Assembly (NCBI GenBank): GCA_030737875.1 | Contig: CM060915.1 | Span: 570,260,577-570,324,576, forward strand | DNA length: 64,000 nucleotides | From: Allium sativum | Lineage: Eukaryota; Streptophyta; Magnoliopsida; Asparagales; Amaryllidaceae | Direction: 5' to 3' | Part shown: piece by piece, positions 36,756 to 47,867 of the stretch | Layout: each line of letters starts with the position of its first letter | Position numbering within the stretch: position 1 is the first letter of the stretch | The notes under the pieces: generated by a model | What the model was told of the DNA's origin: nothing | The model's input: the letters and a program-made list of their open reading frames with translations, nothing else | Databases searched by the model: none | Made by a program: the position numbers and the translations under genes

Positions 36756-36773
36756 TCAGTGAAAGCACCAAAG
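36756..36773 (-). other. PBS-like sequence of Tat-like element
   Basis: The minus strand reads TTTGGTGCTTTCACTGAG just after the 5' LTR end. The same motif, one to two bases changed, follows LTR1 (18,886-18,900). A tRNA match other than initiator-Met is implied; which tRNA I cannot confirm. Confidence 0.55.
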
Positions 36774-36776
36774 TAT

Positions 36777-37455
36777 TGACACCAAAAATTGGTTCAACAC
36801 CCAAAGAAAAGGTTTTGTGGAGATTAAATGAAGATAAGTGGTTGAAAAGACTTAAAATAGAAGAAATCACACACAAGTTTATAGTGGTTCAGCGTTAACC
36901 AGCCTACGTCCACTTTATAATCTCTTATTTACTTTATCAGCTATTATAGTCTGAATAGATATAATGACAAGAGATTGACGAGTATTCAAGAATAGAAAAA
37001 CTACTTAGTTCCCAAAAGTCCTTTCTTTTGATTCCGGAAAGGGTATTTATAGGTGACACAGTACTTTGAGTTGGCTAGAAAACGTGTAATCTGATCCACG
37101 ATGATAGGAAAGCATGAGGAGGCGTTCTCCCCCTCTGGAATCGACATGATTTGAATCTTATAATGACAAGTGGAAGCCGATCCAATCTACTCAAACAGCG
37201 TGAAATAGATGAAGCCAGGTGCGAGATATTCTTCGTGCAGTTATTTGGTTTGGGATTAGGTATAGCTTGACTCGGTCGGTCCGATAATGGTGGGTTCCAA
37301 CTAGGTCACGTACTAAGTCTCTGTATTAGATACAACGGGCTCGAGCGAGATTGATTACTAGCCATTCCATCACCAAATAATCGCTACCCGGTTTAAGTAT
37401 GTGCTTGTGATATCGATAAGCCTTGATGGGCTCGCCAAAAGGCCCATCAACACCA
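36777..37455 (-). mobile_element. Tat-like 5' LTR (LTR3)
   Basis: 679 bp. The plus strand runs from TGACACC to CAACACCA (TG..CA ends). On the minus strand a TATA box CTATAAATA lies at 37,044-37,052, and the AACCACTATAAACTTGTG and GTGGACGTAGGCTGG signature at about 36,880-36,920. It precedes PBS and gag. The end sequences differ from LTR1 and LTR2, so it is another subfamily and probably not the partner of LTR2. Confidence 0.7.
37044..37052 (-). promoter_or_regulatory. LTR3 TATA box
   Basis: CTATAAATA on the minus strand, about 410 bp from the LTR start and about 115 bp before the shared R-U5 signature. It would drive gag. Confidence 0.55.
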
Positions 37456-38599
37456 ACAATGAGATTTTTTGGTAGGCTACCTCTCACTGCAAGTTTGTTC
37501 ACATCTTTTTTGAAGACGTGAACATAACACTTTCACCTGATTTCCACCAATCAAGGCCCAGAGTTATGTTCACCTTCCATAAAAAGTGCGAACAAACTCG
37601 AACTCGGCTACCTATTCACTGTACTATTGCTCCAGAATCAGTGATACATGTAAACAAAGACATTAAATTCATCTCTTTTTATGGTGAAAAACAAATGTCA
37701 AATGTTTATTTAATCTCTTTTTTACGATAAAAAAACCAACATCAAGATTGTGTATTGTACTAAGAAACCTGCTGTGGAAGTTATAGGCTATGAATTCAAA
37801 CTGGAATGGAACTTTGGACAAGATTAGTGGGTTAGTTATGGAAATGGCTGAGAAAAATGGATAAAATTTCTCCATAAAAAAATTGCGCTTTCAAAATGTA
37901 TTTTCTAATGTAAGACGAAGGGAATCTAGATACTGCAAGCGCCATATTAACATCTGTGTTTACTTACGGTCTTTGGAAAACAATATTACTTGGGAATCTA
38001 TTCAGATATTCGTGCTCTAAAATGAAACACAGTCGGTTTACTGCCTAGTTTAAAAAGTTTAAACTAAGGAGAAACAAATGGTAAATTAACGTGCACTATA
38101 TAGAAAACCCAGTAGTGCACTAATATTAATGTGTAATATTTTTCCTATAGGTTGAAAAGTTTGAATGAAAAAATCCAACGCAAATTATATTCAATACCTC
38201 TGAAGGTGCATATGTTGAGTAGACTTCATGCATTTGAAGGGGCGCAAGTAGAACAACAACAAGCAAAGAAAATAGACAGCGAATCAATTCACTTAATTAA
38301 ATAAATTTTAGACAATGAACAACGGTTTATTTCTGAACTTGGTGCATACATTGAAGATGTAGGAAAGAAAACGTAAGTATACTGCTAAATATTCCCCATA
38401 CGGTAGACACCAATGTAAAGTATATTAAAAAGCATGTGAAATCAAACCAGATTTTCAGAACAACTCCTAAATGATGGTCCAATAGATTTGGTTGCCCTAG
38501 CCCAAAATAAAAAATGTTCCCCTAAATTTTTAATCCATATATTCCTTAATATTATAATATAATTCATGTAATTTACATATTATCATCCTATAATAAACA
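37456..38599. other. Unassigned AT-rich sequence
   Basis: No gene, LTR end or repeat that I can support. A GCCCTAGCCC word at about 38,496 recurs at 49,242, near another LINE relic. Confidence 0.4.
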
Positions 38600-38616
38600 T
38601 ACAAATATATTTATTT
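38600..38616 (+). repeat. LINE target-site duplication, left
   Basis: TACAAATATATTTATTT, identical to 47,851-47,867. A 17 bp duplication is in the normal range for L1-type retrotransposition. Confidence 0.9.
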
Positions 38617-38652
38617 TAAAAATCAAGAAATGGAGAGGGATAATGTTACACT

Positions 38653-39345
38653 ATGATAATTGTCACGTGGAATGTTAGAGGCCTAGGAACTTTTGATAAG
38701 TGTCTTATGGTTAAGAATTATCTTAAATCAATAAAACTTGATATAATTATGCTGCAAGAAACAAAAATTGAGAACCCTGAACCATTTATGCTTAAATGTT
38801 TGGGATGGGGCATAATTGATGAATGGGAATTTATCCCTGTTGTGGGTAGTTTTGGTGGCATGTTTACTGGTTGGAGTAGCAACTCATGGACTGCTAAACA
38901 AACTTATTTTCTGCATGTGGCCCTTGAATGCAAATCTACCAATGTTTTCTATTTCTTTTCCAATGTTTATGGACCAAATACAAGGAGAGGAAGAAAGACT
39001 TTGTGGGAAGAGGGTGCTGTTTTTCATAATCTTATGTATGGACCCTGGGTCATTGGCGGTGATTTTAATGTTACAAGATTTGCATTTGAGAGAAATGTCG
39101 AGAAAACCTTTGGAATGGGTGATATGAATTATTTCAGTGACTTTGTGGGAGATTGTGGCTTGATTGATTTACCCATGTCCAATAGAATACTTATGTGGAG
39201 TGATGGTAGGTCCCCTCCTACTTTGGTTCGACTTGATCGTTTCTTTATCAACTCCGATTTCGAAGATTTACCCCCCCCCCCCCCCCACTCTCCAAAAAGG
39301 CCTCACATCCTTCATACCTGACCATTGCCCAGTGGTTTTGGACAC
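38653..39345 (+). pseudogene. LINE ORF2 endonuclease domain
   Basis: APE-type endonuclease. MIIVTWNVRGLG opens the domain; LQETKIE carries the catalytic Glu; NVYGPNTRRGR, GGDFNV (Asp-Asn pair) and LDRFF follow; PDHCPVV holds the Asp-His end motif. A run of 16 C at 39,271-39,286 breaks the frame between LDRFF and PDHCP. Otherwise all catalytic motifs are present, so the breakdown is fairly late. In an active LINE this domain nicks target DNA for target-primed reverse transcription. Confidence 0.88.
39271..39286 (+). repeat. Poly-C run, 16 bp
   Basis: Homopolymer inside the endonuclease coding region; it causes the frameshift. Such runs are also prone to sequencing length errors. A second run of 14 C is at 43,147-43,160. 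Confidence 0.9.
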
Positions 39346-40307
39346 TAGTGTTGCTTTGAAGAGGAATTTTTATTTAAGTTTGAAAATATGTGGTGCATTG
39401 AACCAAATTTTGATGATTTGCTTCGTCAGAAATGGTCGGAGTTTCACAGTTATGGTGACGCTGCTAGTAATTTCTGTCGTAAGATGAGGATTTTACATAG
39501 CCAAATGGAATAGAGAAGTTTTTGGCAATATCTGGATTAAGAAACAAAGACTTGAATCAGAAATTATGGTGTTAAATGTGTTGGAGGAAACAAGGAATTT
39601 GGATGAAGTTGAGAGAGCTCTGCTAAAAAGTAAAGAAAAAGAACTCCTTACGGTGATTGATCAGGAGGAGATATTTTGGAAACATCGATCAAGAACTCAG
39701 TGGTTAAAGTTAGGAGGCAGTAACACAAGCTATTTTCATAAAGTTGGGAATGGAAGAAGAAGAACGAATATGATATGCATCATTTGGAAAGATGGGGAAG
39801 AGATTTGAGACCAACAGAAGGTGGGAGAAGTGTTTACTGAGAATTATAAGAGCATATTTGGAGGAAGAAATGAGACTCATGTGTCTATGGACTGGAATAA
39901 TTTGTACCCCTCAAATATTGATTTAAGTGGCATTGATTTTGAATACTCAAAATAGGAAATTGTAGAAGCTTTGAACGAGTGACAAAACCGCTGGCCCCAA
40001 TGGTTTTCCAAACTTTTTTTATAAGAAATACTGGAGCTTGATCAAGCAATACGTCTCAAATATTTTCAAGGAATTTCATGATGGCATTTTGAGATTGGAT
40101 GTGTTAGGATATGCAAATGTAGTTTTGATACGCAAAAAGGAAGGAAATATTTCTACTGCAGATTTTCGACTGATTAGCCTTCTGAATAGCAGCTTCAAAT
40201 TAGTCAGTAAGTCATCGTGAATAAGTTAAAAGTGAAAATGGATGAGCTTATCGACAAATCGTAGAACGCGTTTATCAAAGGATGATTCATTCTTGATGGT
40301 GCAGCAT
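39346..40307 (+). pseudogene. LINE ORF2 linker and start of RT
   Basis: EEIFWKHRSRTQWLKLGGSN with SYFHKVGNGRRR (39,640-39,770) is the conserved linker before RT. After an in-frame stop at 39,806 and further breaks near 39,954 and 39,982, TAGPNGFPNFFYKKYW and DFRLISLLNSSFKLVSK (39,990-40,210) are the first RT motifs; the usual DFRPISL reads DFRLISL. The domain is cut at 40,307 by the LTR insertion. Confidence 0.85.
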
Positions 40308-41962
40308 TGTAACGACCTAGAAAATCTGAACCAATTTAAAATTTTTAAATTGGCTAAAATAATGGATTTTAAATATTTAAAACAAATATTTTAAATAATG
40401 GCAATGGAAAGTGAGTTTGAATCGACAATTGAAAGCGAATATAATTAATTATAATTATAAACAAGGCCTGAAATGGCGCTGCAGTTTCAAAAATTGAATT
40501 CAAACTTTGTCAGACTGTACCGGGTGCAAAACAAAACGGATTTTAGCGAAACCAAAAATATTTAAATCTATTAGTGAATACCTTTCTAACGAATCTGAAA
40601 AATCGAATTTTCATAGTGGAAAGCAAAAGTTATGGACGAATGAATTTTCAGAAAGGTCGCTATGGAATTTATATAGCCCGTGAAATTGGCTGTTTTGCAT
40701 ACGACCTCGGAATTTGACGAAACCACTTTTGTTGGATCCGGGATGAGAAGTTATTGCTAGGTTTCAAATTTCATAATTTTTGAAGCTAGTATGTGAGCGT
40801 GGCAAAGGAAAATGTGTTTTGGTCAATTACAGTTAAATTGGATCGACCAGAAATGGGCCTTTTTGCAAACGGTCTCAGAATTCGACGAAACTAGTTTTGT
40901 TGGGACCGTATCGTCAAAACATAGCTAGATTTATTTTTCTGGAATTTTTCGAATCAGTTTGTGGCCCTGGCAAATTGAAATGTACGTTCAAATTAAATAT
41001 TGAATATTTTATATTTTAATTTGAAGGAAAATTGACTGAAATAGTCGAATGGGCCTTCAAAACATATCCCATTGTGTTCGGAATGGGGGTAAAACGCTAG
41101 GGACGACAGTCGTTGGGTTTGAATTGGCGTTCGTCGGTGACAAGGGGTATTTTAGAGATTTTAAAAATTATAAAATAAAATGGAAAAATCCTATTGGCCC
41201 TCATCGTGTCTTCTTCCCCGATATTCCTCTCGATGAACGGCAGCTCCTCCTCGAAACTTCTCTCCACTCTAACTTCCTCCACACGCATCGATAGTCCCCG
41301 CCGCAGTTAAGGCTTTTGAAGTGCTCGTCATCCTCTTCTAATCCATAGCAATTAAGGATTTTTTCGTGAAGTAAATCGAGAGCTCTGGCCCCCTAAAGCA
41401 TCGACGTTCGAGCCGCCAGATCTTCCTCCAGTCGCCGCCGAGTTGACCACCAGTGGTGGCGCCGTGGAGCCCTCTCCACCCTCGACAACGTCACGCCAGC
41501 TGATCGAAACAACAAGCAGCGGATTAGCAAATAATTTGAAACCTAGTTTCGAATAAAAAGGGCAGAGGTACGGGTTCTATATTTTTGAACTGTTCCAACA
41601 GTTTAGAACCGTCGCGAAATTCAATTAACTTCAAAAAAATGATATTATCTTCGTTTCTTATCGAAATCTAGTGAAACAAGAGACAGTGGACTCGTGTGGA
41701 TGTCTTCTACATTCTAGAAGAGACCGCATATTTTTCTGAGCCTTCTGCTATTTTTGGTGGAGTGGAACCCAATGTGAGATTTCTAATTTATAAACGATAT
41801 GGAAAACAACGATGTATAAATTATATAGTCGATGTATGAGTTATATAAGCGTTGTACACCTCATGTATAAGCGTTGTATAAGTTGTATGTTCGATGTATA
41901 AGTTATATATGCGTTGTAAAAATTATATATGTGTTGAAATAAAAGTGAATTGCTATATATAA

Positions 41963-41965
<3 letters not shown>

Positions 41966-41995
<30 letters not shown>
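41966..41995. repeat. (TA)n microsatellite
   Basis: About 14 TA repeats inside the LARD-related element. A comparable (TA)n run is at 50,586-50,613. Confidence 0.85.
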
Positions 41996-41998
<3 letters not shown>

Positions 41999-43009
41999 GC
42001 CCCTCATCCACAAACCATGGACGATATTTATTGATTGTGATTGGTGTAAAAATTGATTGATAGCGAATGGTTGTTTGGGATTGTTTGTGGTTGATATTGA
42101 TTGATTGTGGTTGAAAAATACCCGCTTGTGGTTGAAAAATATTTGGTTGAAACCACATAGGATTAGTTTGTGGAAATGAAATAAATATATACATACCGCC
42201 TGCGTGCGAACTAGATGCATGATCCCCACTGTCAAAAACCGTGAGGTTTTAAGGTAGAGCGAGGAGCCGTACTAGGGACGGTCCCGGTTTTAACTACCCT
42301 GCCGTTAAGCTGCCGAAATTTTGAATAATATTCATGTGTTTGAATTATTTTCATTTGCTAAAACTATATTTATTCATTGAATAGAAAACCTTCATGTGTT
42401 GAATCGATATTCATTCGTTGATTAGAAATTCATGTGTTGAATGGTATTCACGTTTTAAATATAAAATCACATTTTTAACTATATATAGAAACTATAGAAA
42501 ACCTTCATGTGTTGAATCGATATTCATTCGTTAATTTGAAATTCATGTGTTGAATGGTATTCATATTTTGAAATAAATTATTTGATAATAAAAATCACCT
42601 TTTATCAACTATATGAACTATGTAAAATAATCTCGTTTTGAAAGAGATTGTTTTATAAGAAAAATCCTATTTTTATCACCTATATATACACTATATAAAA
42701 TAATAGTGTTTTGAAATGAATTGTTTTACAATAAAAATCACATTTTTAGTATATACATGAATCGTTAAAATGTGAAATGTTAAAAATAGCCACTCGTTCA
42801 AATAAATATGCATGAGTCGAAATATTCATTAATTAGCTAATGATATGATCTTTGCCTATGCATGCAACATTAGAATGAACGGTGTTTTTAAACCAAATGG
42901 AATCAAATATGAAGTTGAATGGAAAATGATAAATGATAAGAACTGTATATATGTACATGCATATTTATTGAACAGGTTATAGCAAATGGGCTAGAGGAGA
43001 GGAATAAAA

Positions 43010-43200
43010 TTTTGTGCCCGACAAATAGGTACACATTTACTGTTTTGTTTGGGTGATGATTTTATGAGTCTGTTGGCTAGCTGCTTGGCTTTTTCTTTTT
43101 CTTTTTGACATGAGATGCCCGTGTGGCTATTTGGGAATTTTCCCAGCCCCCCCCCCCCCGTACAAAGGAGGTTATGGCGAAATTTTCCACAATTTTACGG
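43010..43200 (+). other. PPT-proximal module, copy in LARD-related element
   Basis: GTGCCCGACAAATAGGTACA, TTTATGAGTC, hairpin AGCTGCTTGGCT (43,079-43,090), then TACAAAGGAGGT and ATGGCGAAATTTTCC. Against AGCC/GGCT in the other copies, one C to T change leaves a T-G pair, so the stem survives. A 14 C run lies inside. Stops in all frames rule out a conserved peptide. Confidence 0.6.
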
Positions 43201-43289
43201 CGTCAGTGAAATATTTGAAGTAAAAAATGATATTGAAATGGTTGAATGAACTATATTTATATAAATATATAAATATAAATAAAATTAAA

Positions 43290-43775
43290 ATGAAACACGG
43301 CCGTGCAGTTCGCGTTTTGAAACCGTGATTTCAAACAACTAGTACGGGAAATCAGACCATTGGATTTTCCCGAAACAGCAACCGTCGGGTTCGCCTTGGA
43401 AATATCTTTCCGACGGCACCAACTTTGTAAAAATCCAAGGGTTGGATTGTCTGGAAGGTTTAATTCAAATCTAAAGAAAAACAGCGCCAGAAACGATTAT
43501 ATTTATATATATATATATATAATTATATTTAATCGAATAACGACGCTGCAGTTCGTATTTTGAAATCGAAACTTCAAACGATTGTACCGGGAGATCCGAC
43601 CGTCGGATTTTCCCAAAACTGGAACCGTTGGATTCGTTTTGAAAAGACCTTTCTAATGATGTAAATTGTGTGAAGATCCAACGGATAGATTTCCAGATAT
43701 GTGTAAATCAAATCTGAAGAAAAACAGCGCCACGGCCGCGTTATGGCCCGAAGCGTCATTTTGAATAAATTGGCT
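43290..43775 (+). repeat. 243 bp tandem duplication of a U3-like segment
   Basis: GCAGTTCG starts at 43,305 and 43,548, and AAAAACAGCGCCA ends each unit, 243 bp apart. Each unit has TTGAAA-TTCAAAC, TAC(C)GGGA and CGACCGTCGGATTTTCCC-like words. A third, more distant copy lies at about 40,460-40,570 near the element start. Confidence 0.75.
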
Positions 43776-44798
43776 ATTTTAAAATAAATAAAAATAGCGA
43801 TAAATCGTTATAAAATACCATAAACAATATGGAATGGAAATAAACTGAATTTGCTCGATTTATGTGGTTTTGATGGTTGAATGTGTTTGGTGTGAAAATT
43901 GCATTAAAGAACAAAATTGGTGTTGTCGAATAATTTAACCATTGAAATAAATTGTTTTGAAATTCTAAATATACGTGAATTATTTGAAAAGGCCGAGTTA
44001 ATTCTCATTTCGAATAATTGACCGATGATTGAAATTCGAAGATGAAGACGGTGGTCGAAGACCGTAGATCTTCACCTCGTTTGGATCGTAACCGAGGTCC
44101 TGATTGGGAGGCATCCCGAAATATGGATAATGAGTGGTGATCGTCCAGACGTACGTGGTGATCGATGGGTTTGCGAGGTATTTATTGCCTCCGGTTTCGT
44201 TCAGACCCAGAACGGACTTGTAAATGGACTGTGTGTATGACATTGGATTTTATTCTGTGTTGATTTATCTCTGTTAAATATACATCTGTTTGGCGGCAGA
44301 GAATTTATTCTTTCGCTTAACGCCCTTCTCTAAAACGCACGAGCTCAGAGGTTGTATATCGATGGACATCAGTCGCATGGCATGAATTACCTGTGTGGCA
44401 TGCTATGATGCAGTGATCAGGGCTTCTGTTGAAAAGCAAAGTCTTGTGGTGATGACCAAAGCACCGCCTGTGTGGCGTAGCTTTGTGTATAACGTGAAAT
44501 CGCGAGTCTCACACCCTGGTATGAACCAGAAACGGGAGCAGGACCTCGGGGGGACGTGCGTTTTCTTTCTAGCTAGGGTGGTGTCAGTGACCTACCAGCC
44601 CTGACATTTATATACTTTTCACCTATGTGGTTGTTGCTGTTGCGAGGCGCCTCGGTTTGATCGGACGATCCGGGTCCGATGGATTCATTCGTTGGCTCAT
44701 TTACACCCCAATGGGTGGAGAAACGCATTGTTCAGGCATTATAATCCACTTCATGTGGACCGGCCCTGACGATCCAGGGTATGGTCGTGGCTGTACCT

Positions 44799-44820
44799 GA
44801 GACACGGGCTAGAGTGTCTC
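44799..44820 (+). other. U5 hairpin, LARD-related element
   Basis: GAGACAC (44,799-44,805) pairs perfectly with GTGTCTC (44,814-44,820). The loop GGGCTAGA keeps the CTAGAG word seen in the other hairpins, and CGGTAAGGAC follows where they have CGGAAGGT. The stem sequence differs from the sister families but pairing is kept. Confidence 0.6.
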
Positions 44821-45648
44821 AAATTCGGTAAGGACTATCTTTTGCCTTGGTTCAGGACGGAAATCCAATTCCCAAATACGACATCGTGCGGTTTTGACTG
44901 TGTATATATTTGGCGACATAGTGGCATGGGACGCTCATGTCGTCTATGATTGATAGTTATGATTTGAAATTGTTTTCAAAACATATAAACACTAGCAATA
45001 ATATCAAATGCCTTTGTTTTATTCGTATCAAGCATATTTTGGCCGTTATAAGGTAAAAACTCTATCCTCCGGTTTGCGTTGCATTGTGTGATGGGAACTG
45101 AGTCTTATAATGGCTTCATTTTTATAAAATGCACTGCGTGGTTTAAAAGAAAGATTTGTTTTAAAGCACTGGCAATCCAATGGAGTAAACCCGTTCCACG
45201 AAAGTGGCGTGGTCCTGTGATTAGCCAATTATATATGTGTTGAGTGGATTTCTCATACCAGTCCCATGACTGACTCGTAGTTTGTTTCACTTTCAAACTC
45301 GGGCGCCCCTCTTTCTACACGGGCAGCCTTGTATTCAGGTTTAGATGGTTCTTTCTGGATAGCTGGAGCTGAAGATGGATTCTATCATTTATCTCTTTTT
45401 ATGCTGTTCAGCTCCTATTGTACATATTATGTTTGTTTTCCGCTGTAGACATTTATGTATAGCTGAACTGTATGTGTACTAAGTAAGATCCTGTATACTG
45501 TGTAACTCTGATGATTACTTTTATCCAGTATATTCTATTGTTCATTATCTGGTGTATTTATTTAATTTTGTTATGCTATTTTCTGTTTCTGTGTTATATT
45601 CCACGGATTACCCTAGCCGCCGTCAGTACGGGGTTTGGGGTCGTCTCA

Positions 45649-46845
45649 AACACTTATTCAGGAAGTCATCTCCCACAGTGATAGGCATAATGTCCATTGT
45701 GCAATTCTAAAGCTGGATTTTGCCAAAGCATTTGACACAATTGATTGGAGATTTATCATGGATTTGCTTAGAGCGAGGGGTTTTCCTGCGAGATGGATGG
45801 ATTGGATACACAACATTTTGGCATCAAGTAGATCAAATATTTGTGTGAACGGTATTGCTGGTAATACTGTTGTTTCTAAAAGAGTTTTGAGACAAGAGAA
45901 CCCCCTTTCCCCTCTCCTATTGGATTTGGCTGCGGACGTTTTCTATCAGATCCTTCAGGTGGCAAGTGCTAATAGTATCATTCAGAGCTTTGGCAAGGAT
46001 CATATCATCAGGTGTATTAATTCGTTGCAATATGCTAATGATACTATAATCTTTAGCAGCCCATAATGCAAATACATTGCTTCTTTAAAAATTTTGCTTT
46101 ATGCTTTTGAAATTTTATCTGTTTTAAAAATTAATTTTCATAAGAGTAGTTTTTACACTCTAGGTTGTAGTGTTGATGTGAATAGGAGTTGTGCTGCGAT
46201 GCTCGATTGTAAGGCTGATTCATTCCCACTCAATTATCTTGGAGTTTGCATCCGACCAAAAAGATTGCTGAAGCGAGATTGGCAGCTAGTTATTGATAAA
46301 GCTGATCGAAGACTTGCGAGGTGGAAAGGGAGCCGTCTATCCAAAGCAGACAGGCTTGTGTTGGTGAACTTTGTCCTTTCTGCAATCCCCTTGTATTGGT
46401 TATCTTTTTACTTATGCCCGGATGGGTGATAGAGAAGGTAGATGCGTTTCGTCGTAATTTTTTCTGGACCGGGGCAAAGGATATAAGGAAAGCCAGTTGT
46501 CTTGTGTCTTGGAATCATATATGCAAATCTAAAGCTCAGGGAGGAGTGGGAGTTTTAAATTTGAGAAACATGAATTCGGATGTACATTGCAAATGGTTGT
46601 GGACTATGCTAAGTGACAAGAAAGTTTTCCGAAAAGATTGGATTATCAGCACTTGTTATGGAGGAAGATTTGACTGGAATGCAGATGCTTCTCATTGCTC
46701 GGCTTTTTGGCGTGGAGTAATGAGTAACATTCATTGGATTAAAATTGGTGCGAGCATTGTTGAAAAGAATGGGCATAATGCTTCGTTTTGGTATGATTGT
46801 TGGCTACTACCCATTCCTCTGAGATTCAAGTTTGCTGATTTTTGA
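45649..46845 (+). pseudogene. LINE ORF2 RT (palm to thumb)
   Basis: Resumes in frame as LIQEVISHSDRHN, then LKLDFAKAFDTIDW (first catalytic Asp), RQENPLSP (usually RQGDPLSP) and LQYANDTIIF at 46,025-46,050, where the normal YADD reads YAND. Loss of the second catalytic Asp would kill the enzyme. After a stop at 46,063, YLGVCIRPKRLLKRDW, WKGSRLSKADRL and SAIPLYWLSFYL mark the thumb and connection, and FRRNFFWTG continues in the next frame after a break at about 46,428. Confidence 0.9.
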
Positions 46846-47628
46846 TATTACTTCCAATAAGACTTCACGGTCAATGAAATGTACAACATGGATGTTGTCA
46901 ACTTCAGATGGAGACTGAATTTTTGTAGATTAGTATTTGGTAATGCATTGACTCAGTTGTGTTGCTTGATTCGAATGCTAGAGGATGTGCAACTTTCTAA
47001 CGATGGGGATGACGTACTTGAGTGGATGCTTGAAGGGAACAGCAATCCTTTTCGTGTTAGCCACCTTTATAAGATGATGAACTTCGCAGGAAGGAGATAT
47101 ATTGGTTTCAAATGTATGTGGAACTTTAATGCAGTGCCATCTAAAGTTAAAATTCATACATGGACAATCATGCACAATAGACTAAATACGGTTAGCAGAC
47201 TACGACAAAAAGAAGTTTGTGTCGCTGGTGGTTGCGCTTTCTGCGATGAAGATGATGAGAATTATCTGCACTTGTTCATTAACTATGACTTCGATTTCTA
47301 TGTTTGGATGAAGTGTTTAGTTAGCTTAAATATTAGCTTAGAATGAATAGACTTCATTACTAATCAACACTATTTTTGGCACACCATATATACATCTCTC
47401 CCTGATACACCCATGCGTAACCTATTTGCTGTTTTGAATTTTGCTTATGTGTGGATACTTTGGCATGAAAGAAACTCGCGAAAATTTAAATGCAAAATGA
47501 AAATGCCTAGAATAGTTATTTACTGCATTCTCAAATTTGTTTCACTCTGGTTAGGAAATGAAGATGTGAAGTTCGTGGATACAATAGTTGCTCGAGTTAT
47601 GGATCGTGCTCGTGGCAGGCGAGCATGA
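46846..47628 (+). pseudogene. LINE ORF2 C-terminus with zf-RVT
   Basis: FRVSHLYKMMN and PSKVKIHTWTIMHNRLNT are followed by CAFCDEDDENYLHLF (47,230-47,280), the zinc-binding zf-RVT motif. VWILWHERNSRKF (47,440-47,490) is the closing W-x-ERN-x-R-x-F motif. Stops at 47,344 and near 46,843 split it. Its likely ancestral role is RNA or DNA binding during target-primed reverse transcription. Confidence 0.85.
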
Positions 47629-47850
47629 TGTTGCTTCAACATGTTTGGGTTCTAAGCTTTTACTTTGATGTACTGTGTAATTTTATTATTTTTTGCTATG
47701 GTGTTGCTAGTAATGCCTGTGTTCATGTGGTATTTTTTGGCTGTGTATATTTATGTCAATACATGTATGTTGCACTGGACTGTATGTTGTATTAGTCTTT
47801 TATGTTTAATGAATGAATCTGGCGATTCACTACCTTTTGCATCAAAAAAA
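47629..47850 (+). other. LINE 3'UTR and tail
   Basis: T-rich 3'UTR ending TTAATGAATGAATCTGGCG, then CTACCTTTTGCATC and AAAAAAA. The TSD starts directly after the A run. Confidence 0.85.
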
Positions 47851-47867
47851 TACAAATATATTTATTT
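47851..47867 (+). repeat. LINE target-site duplication, right
   Basis: TACAAATATATTTATTT, exact copy of 38,600-38,616. Confidence 0.9.

Larger units (their letters stand above)
40308..45648 (+). mobile_element. LARD-related element inserted in LINE RT
   Basis: 5,341 bp from TGTAACGACC to GGTCGTCTCA. The 5-mers AGCAT (40,303-40,307) and AACAC (45,649-45,653) differ by two transitions. Dropping one of them puts the LINE RT back in frame, so they are the likely decayed TSD. It resembles the LARD LTRs in order: U3 with GCGCTGCAGTTTC, a leader-like stretch (41,185-41,560), a short-motif region (42,330-42,870), and a U5 hairpin (44,799-44,820) with a U5 end containing CCAGTCCCATGACTGACTC. It also contains the PPT-side module (43,010-43,200) and a doubled U3 piece. 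It may be a deleted LTR-interior-LTR rather than a plain solo LTR. No PBS or coding sequence. Confidence 0.75.
38617..47850 (+). mobile_element. L1-type LINE, 5'-truncated, split by LARD-related element
   Basis: Bounded by a perfect 17 bp duplication. About 3.9 kb of LINE remains after removal of the 5.3 kb insert at 40,308-45,648. It begins 36 bp before the ORF2 endonuclease, so ORF1 is lost. It carries endonuclease, linker, RT, thumb, zf-RVT and a short 3'UTR ending CTACCTTTTGCATC and seven A, the plant L1 style. Frameshifts and stops make ORF2 inactive. Confidence 0.92.

Noticed and set aside
26408..37455. LTR2 and LTR3 as the two LTRs of a single Tat element
   Set aside because: Orientation and content would fit (PPT, additional ORF, integrase end, protease, gag, PBS), but LTR ends and sequence differ, and ATTCA does not follow LTR3. 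Treated as Tat-lineage material of uncertain unity.
38653..47628. Two separate LINE insertions (38,653-40,307 and 45,649-47,628)
   Set aside because: The RT motifs continue in order across the LTR insert, the frame is restored when one 5-mer is removed, and a single 17 bp TSD brackets both halves.
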